Shown here one piece after another: positions 61,256-64,000 of a DNA stretch of 64,000 nucleotides (within the stretch, counting starts at the first letter, position 1; the number at the start of each line of letters is the position of its first letter). The translations under genes and the position numbers were made by a program. The notes beneath the pieces were generated by a model that worked only from the letters and a program-made list of their open reading frames with translations, had not been told where the DNA came from and did not search any database. The DNA is from Phascolomyces articulosus (Eukaryota; Mucoromycota; Mucoromycetes; Mucorales; Lichtheimiaceae). Location: contig JAIXMP010000009.1 of assembly GCA_025677815.1 (NCBI GenBank), positions 496,001 through 560,000 of the forward strand, given 5' to 3'.

Positions 61256-62463
61256 GTCCGAATAGTAACAAAAAGAAATCTGTTATTGACACGCTAATAT
61301 ACCATTACTCGATTACATAGGCAATGAGTGCAGGACTAATAAGTTCATGAAATATAAAAAAAACCGGTGAGTAACGTTACTACAATTATATGAAGAAAAT
61401 TGTTCGTTGCTTTTTTGTATAGAGAAAGACGTAATATGAAATATGCCCTTTTCTGATCAATTTATTATCGATAGATGAAAACAAAGATCTAGATCATGCT
61501 GTGATATTCATGATAGTAGACGGACTTTTTTTGGCAATATGATGATGATGTAGTATTAAACAGCATATGCTTGATGATCACTACTATATGGATATCAAAA
61601 CACAATAGATAAGGAATGTAATATAAAACCCTACTAGTTTCCGGCAAGAATTACCATACTCTATGAAGCATCATGTTATAATATATATGATAATAATTAT
61701 AATAATACCGATATTATGATTTGATGAATGAGAAAGAAAATGCATAGTAACATTTGTGTCCTTGTATTTATTATACAACGTCCCGAAATACCAGGAATTG
61801 GTGGTAAAAACTTACCCATGGTCTATGTACAATGGTTATATTTGTTACAGTTATTAGCTGCTGATTCTCCTGACCGGTATTATACTACTAGATTTGGTAG
61901 GAAAAATATATTTATCATATTTACATAAAAAGAAAATACTAGTGACTTACATGTAGTCGTATTTTCTTTTTGTTTACATTAAGTTCTCAGATACATAACC
62001 TCAAGCATATGCATTTAATTATAACTACCATCGTTAGGTGCAATCTTCAAGTTTTCCAGCCTTGGTATTTACTTGGAGTGACCAAGTGCTAAATGAATGA
62101 AAGAGATACACTTCCTTTCCAACATGACAATGGTAGTACCAACATCAAGAAACACTTCAATCTTCTTTATTGGAGTATGACTTTAGGTTGAATACATAGC
62201 GACTCTAATCATCTAATAAGATGTCGAAGGAGAAACCCAAAAGAGAAAACACTTCTTTATTAAAAAATATATCAGTATTACTCAAGAATAAATTTATCTT
62301 GTGCGCTATTAACATTGTCAAAACATGCGCAACTTTTAAATTTGGTATTAGTGGAGTAAAAGTAAGCAAGTGTAAAGGATATGCATGGTCAGATGAATGT
62401 TTTTGATTTACTAGAATCCAGTTAAAATTTTGATGTAACACGCAGGTAAAAGTACAAAGAAAT

Positions 62464-62600
62464 AATAATGCTTATGTGCTTGTGCAACATATATTGATAC
62501 AATTTCTCCACGGTCTTAAAGCTCAGGTCACACAGAAAGATACGATACGTTTCCTTAAATCAATACTGTCCTTCTAGCTAAGTACCTATGTAAGAGCATT
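62464..62600. repeat. Diverged direct repeat, copy 2
   Basis: Partner of copy 1 in the same orientation, about 1.34 kb away: ATAATGCT, TGCTTGTGCAACAT, GGTCACACAGAAAGATACG, and CCTATGTAAGAGCA. It lies downstream of phospholipase gene 2, whereas copy 1 lies upstream of gene 1, so the repeats are not equivalent flanks of the duplicated gene. Confidence 0.5.
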
Positions 62601-63073
62601 TCATTCTTTATCTTTAATCAAACTCAGTATAGTAAACTCTGTTGATGATGATATTATGAATATATTACCTTGTTGGTTTTCAAGTATATACGCTGTATGT
62701 TATACAAATAGAATTATGAGAATCACAGCCAATTATGATGATATTTTCGAATGATATTATAATCGATAATATACCTTTTTCCCAGCTTTCCTACGATGGA
62801 TAAACTTCAATGGAAAATCAAGATTATAATGTATTAATTCTTCCATGGAAGTATTTTTTCTACGTTGCTAATTGTATAAGTGCTTAGGTTTTTGAACGAA
62901 TGTTTTAAAAAGTGCATTAAATTCAAATGTATAGCAGCAACTAGATTGATGGCTGTATATTCATGTTTTAATGTGTGCTTTAATAAGAAATAATTTATTA
63001 TACATAATATAATAAAAAAAGAAGCCATACGTTCTTCATGTCCCCATCTTTACTAGATACATGGTATTGTTTA

Positions 63074-64000
63074 TTAACTAATTCTGATTCTGTCGAATTC
63101 AGTAGGGCAATAGATCTGTTATGTTTTGAAATACCAATCAGTATCATTGAGTTACCTTGAGAATAATAATGTTCCATAACAGTATTTACCTTTTTGTTGG
63201 CATCAAATTCCCAGATACCTTGACGGTCCGGTTGGGATACAAAAAGATTTTGCCATGATGTCTATTTAAAAAAGAGAATATAAATGCCAATATCCTACGT
63301 TTTCTTTATTTGAGATACATTAAAATATTTCAATCCATACCTTTGCAATCCATTGGTGATTGATGAGACTTGGATGGAAACAATCAAAGTTACTATTTGT
63401 TATTATTACAAACGATAATAATTTTCAATGATCAATAATATTATGTAAATAGATATGTAATAAAGCAGTGTTTCTTTACAATTATTATATATATACCTTA
63501 AAGCTTCGATGGGGAAACCCAGGATATTGATGTCACTTGGCATATATGAAACAGCAAAAGTATCACTTTGCTTGGATTTAAAATCTTCGTAAATTTCCTG
63601 GAGCTTGGCATTGTAACCTTAAAAAGAGAGAAAAGAAAATTAGACAAGATAAAACGTAAACAACAAGTAACAGTGACCCGTTTTTTTTTTTTAAAAAAAA
63701 AGGGATATGTATATGGGATAATATATTTTACCATCGGCTATAGTGTCCATGTGAGTACGGTTGGAATCGGCACCTTGGAAACATGAACACATTTGACGAT
63801 TGAGAATGGTATTCGGGTCATTGTTTTGAGGACGGCAATATGCTGGACCGTCTTCCGTAATGGTATAAACTTGGGAAACTTTAAATACACCCACTTTATT
63901 GTATAGTATATTCCGTAAATAAAAAGAACATTAAGTTAAAAAAAACATGATAATACTAATATTCTTTTATAAAAAGGATTATCACAACTTACACAAGTTG
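63074..64000 (-). CDS. Secreted GDSL/SGNH phospholipase B-like lipase 2 (5' end outside the window)
   Basis: Partial gene. It continues past the right edge of the window. Visible exons: 63993 to beyond 64000, 63732-63893, 63497-63617, 63341-63392, 63190-63261 and 63074-63115. They reproduce the last six exons of the tandem neighbour, and three have identical lengths (121, 52 and 72 nt). Landmarks are GVFKVSQVYTI, QMCSCFQGADSNRTHMDTIA, AVSYMPSDINILGFPIEAL, SNFDCFHPSLINHQWIAK with the catalytic Asp-x-x-His pair, SWQNLFVSQPDRQGIWEF, and the terminal CPTEFDRIRIS. The Ser nucleophile block and signal peptide should lie to the right of the window. Function as for gene 1. Confidence 0.88.

Larger units (their letters stand above)
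60311..63073. other. Intergenic between the tandem phospholipase genes
   Basis: 2.76 kb, AT-rich. It holds the promoter of phospholipase gene 1, a pair of diverged direct repeats (separate entries), and an open frame at 61728-61928 (+) containing PGIGGKNLPMVYVQWLYLLQ and LLAADSPDRYYTTRF, with no start or splice support and no recognised family. No intact gene is supported. Confidence 0.5.

Overview
This is an intron-rich, AT-rich fungal contig, most likely from an early-diverging fungus of the Mucoromycota (Mucorales-like). The evidence is a fused trifunctional tryptophan gene (glutamine amidotransferase, IGPS, PRAI), an Anp1/Mnn9 mannosyltransferase, many 50-110 nt GT-AG introns, very small exons, and relics of gene families I associate with mucoralean genomes. 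Exon boundaries below were built by hand from splice motifs, phase and homology, and every spliced total was checked to be a multiple of three.

Layout, left to right: a RidA/YjgF deaminase (212-1007, -), a heat-shock-factor-type regulator (1969-3488, -), an NADPH:quinone reductase-like enzyme (3892-5305, -), secreted subtilase 1 (5992-9344, -), about 6 kb without a convincing gene, an Mnn9-type mannosyltransferase (15712-17094, +), an eIF4B homologue (18032-20109, -), subtilase 2 (22660-25902, -), a damaged MFS transporter (27755-30017, -), a 10 kb relic zone, the intact MFS paralogue (40679-42672, -), the trifunctional TRP1 gene (44120-46510, -) divergent from a forkhead factor (46974-48214, +), a MYSM1-like JAMM deubiquitinase (48477-51570, -), a Far11/STRIP homologue (53057-57378, +), and two tandem GDSL phospholipase B-like genes (57974-60310 and 63074 to the window end, both -).

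The 30-40.6 kb interval is the accessory region. It holds a decayed Fanzor (eukaryotic TnpB homologue, an RNA-guided nuclease family) with all three RuvC motifs still legible but a premature stop and incomplete zinc-ribbon cysteines. A 672-bp pogo-like element (TA target duplication, terminal inverted repeats, a leftover CENP-B helix-turn-helix) lies inside what would be the Fanzor's long intron. Beside it are relics of a PD-(D/E)xK-like mucoralean family and other broken coding stretches.

The annotated genes are mostly housekeeping (translation, tryptophan synthesis, STRIPAK signalling, chromatin) and secretion (two proteases, two phospholipases, cell-wall mannosylation). Two paralogue pairs, subtilases and MFS transporters, are interleaved across 5.9-42.7 kb. 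The left MFS copy carries two independent inactivating changes and is called a pseudogene.
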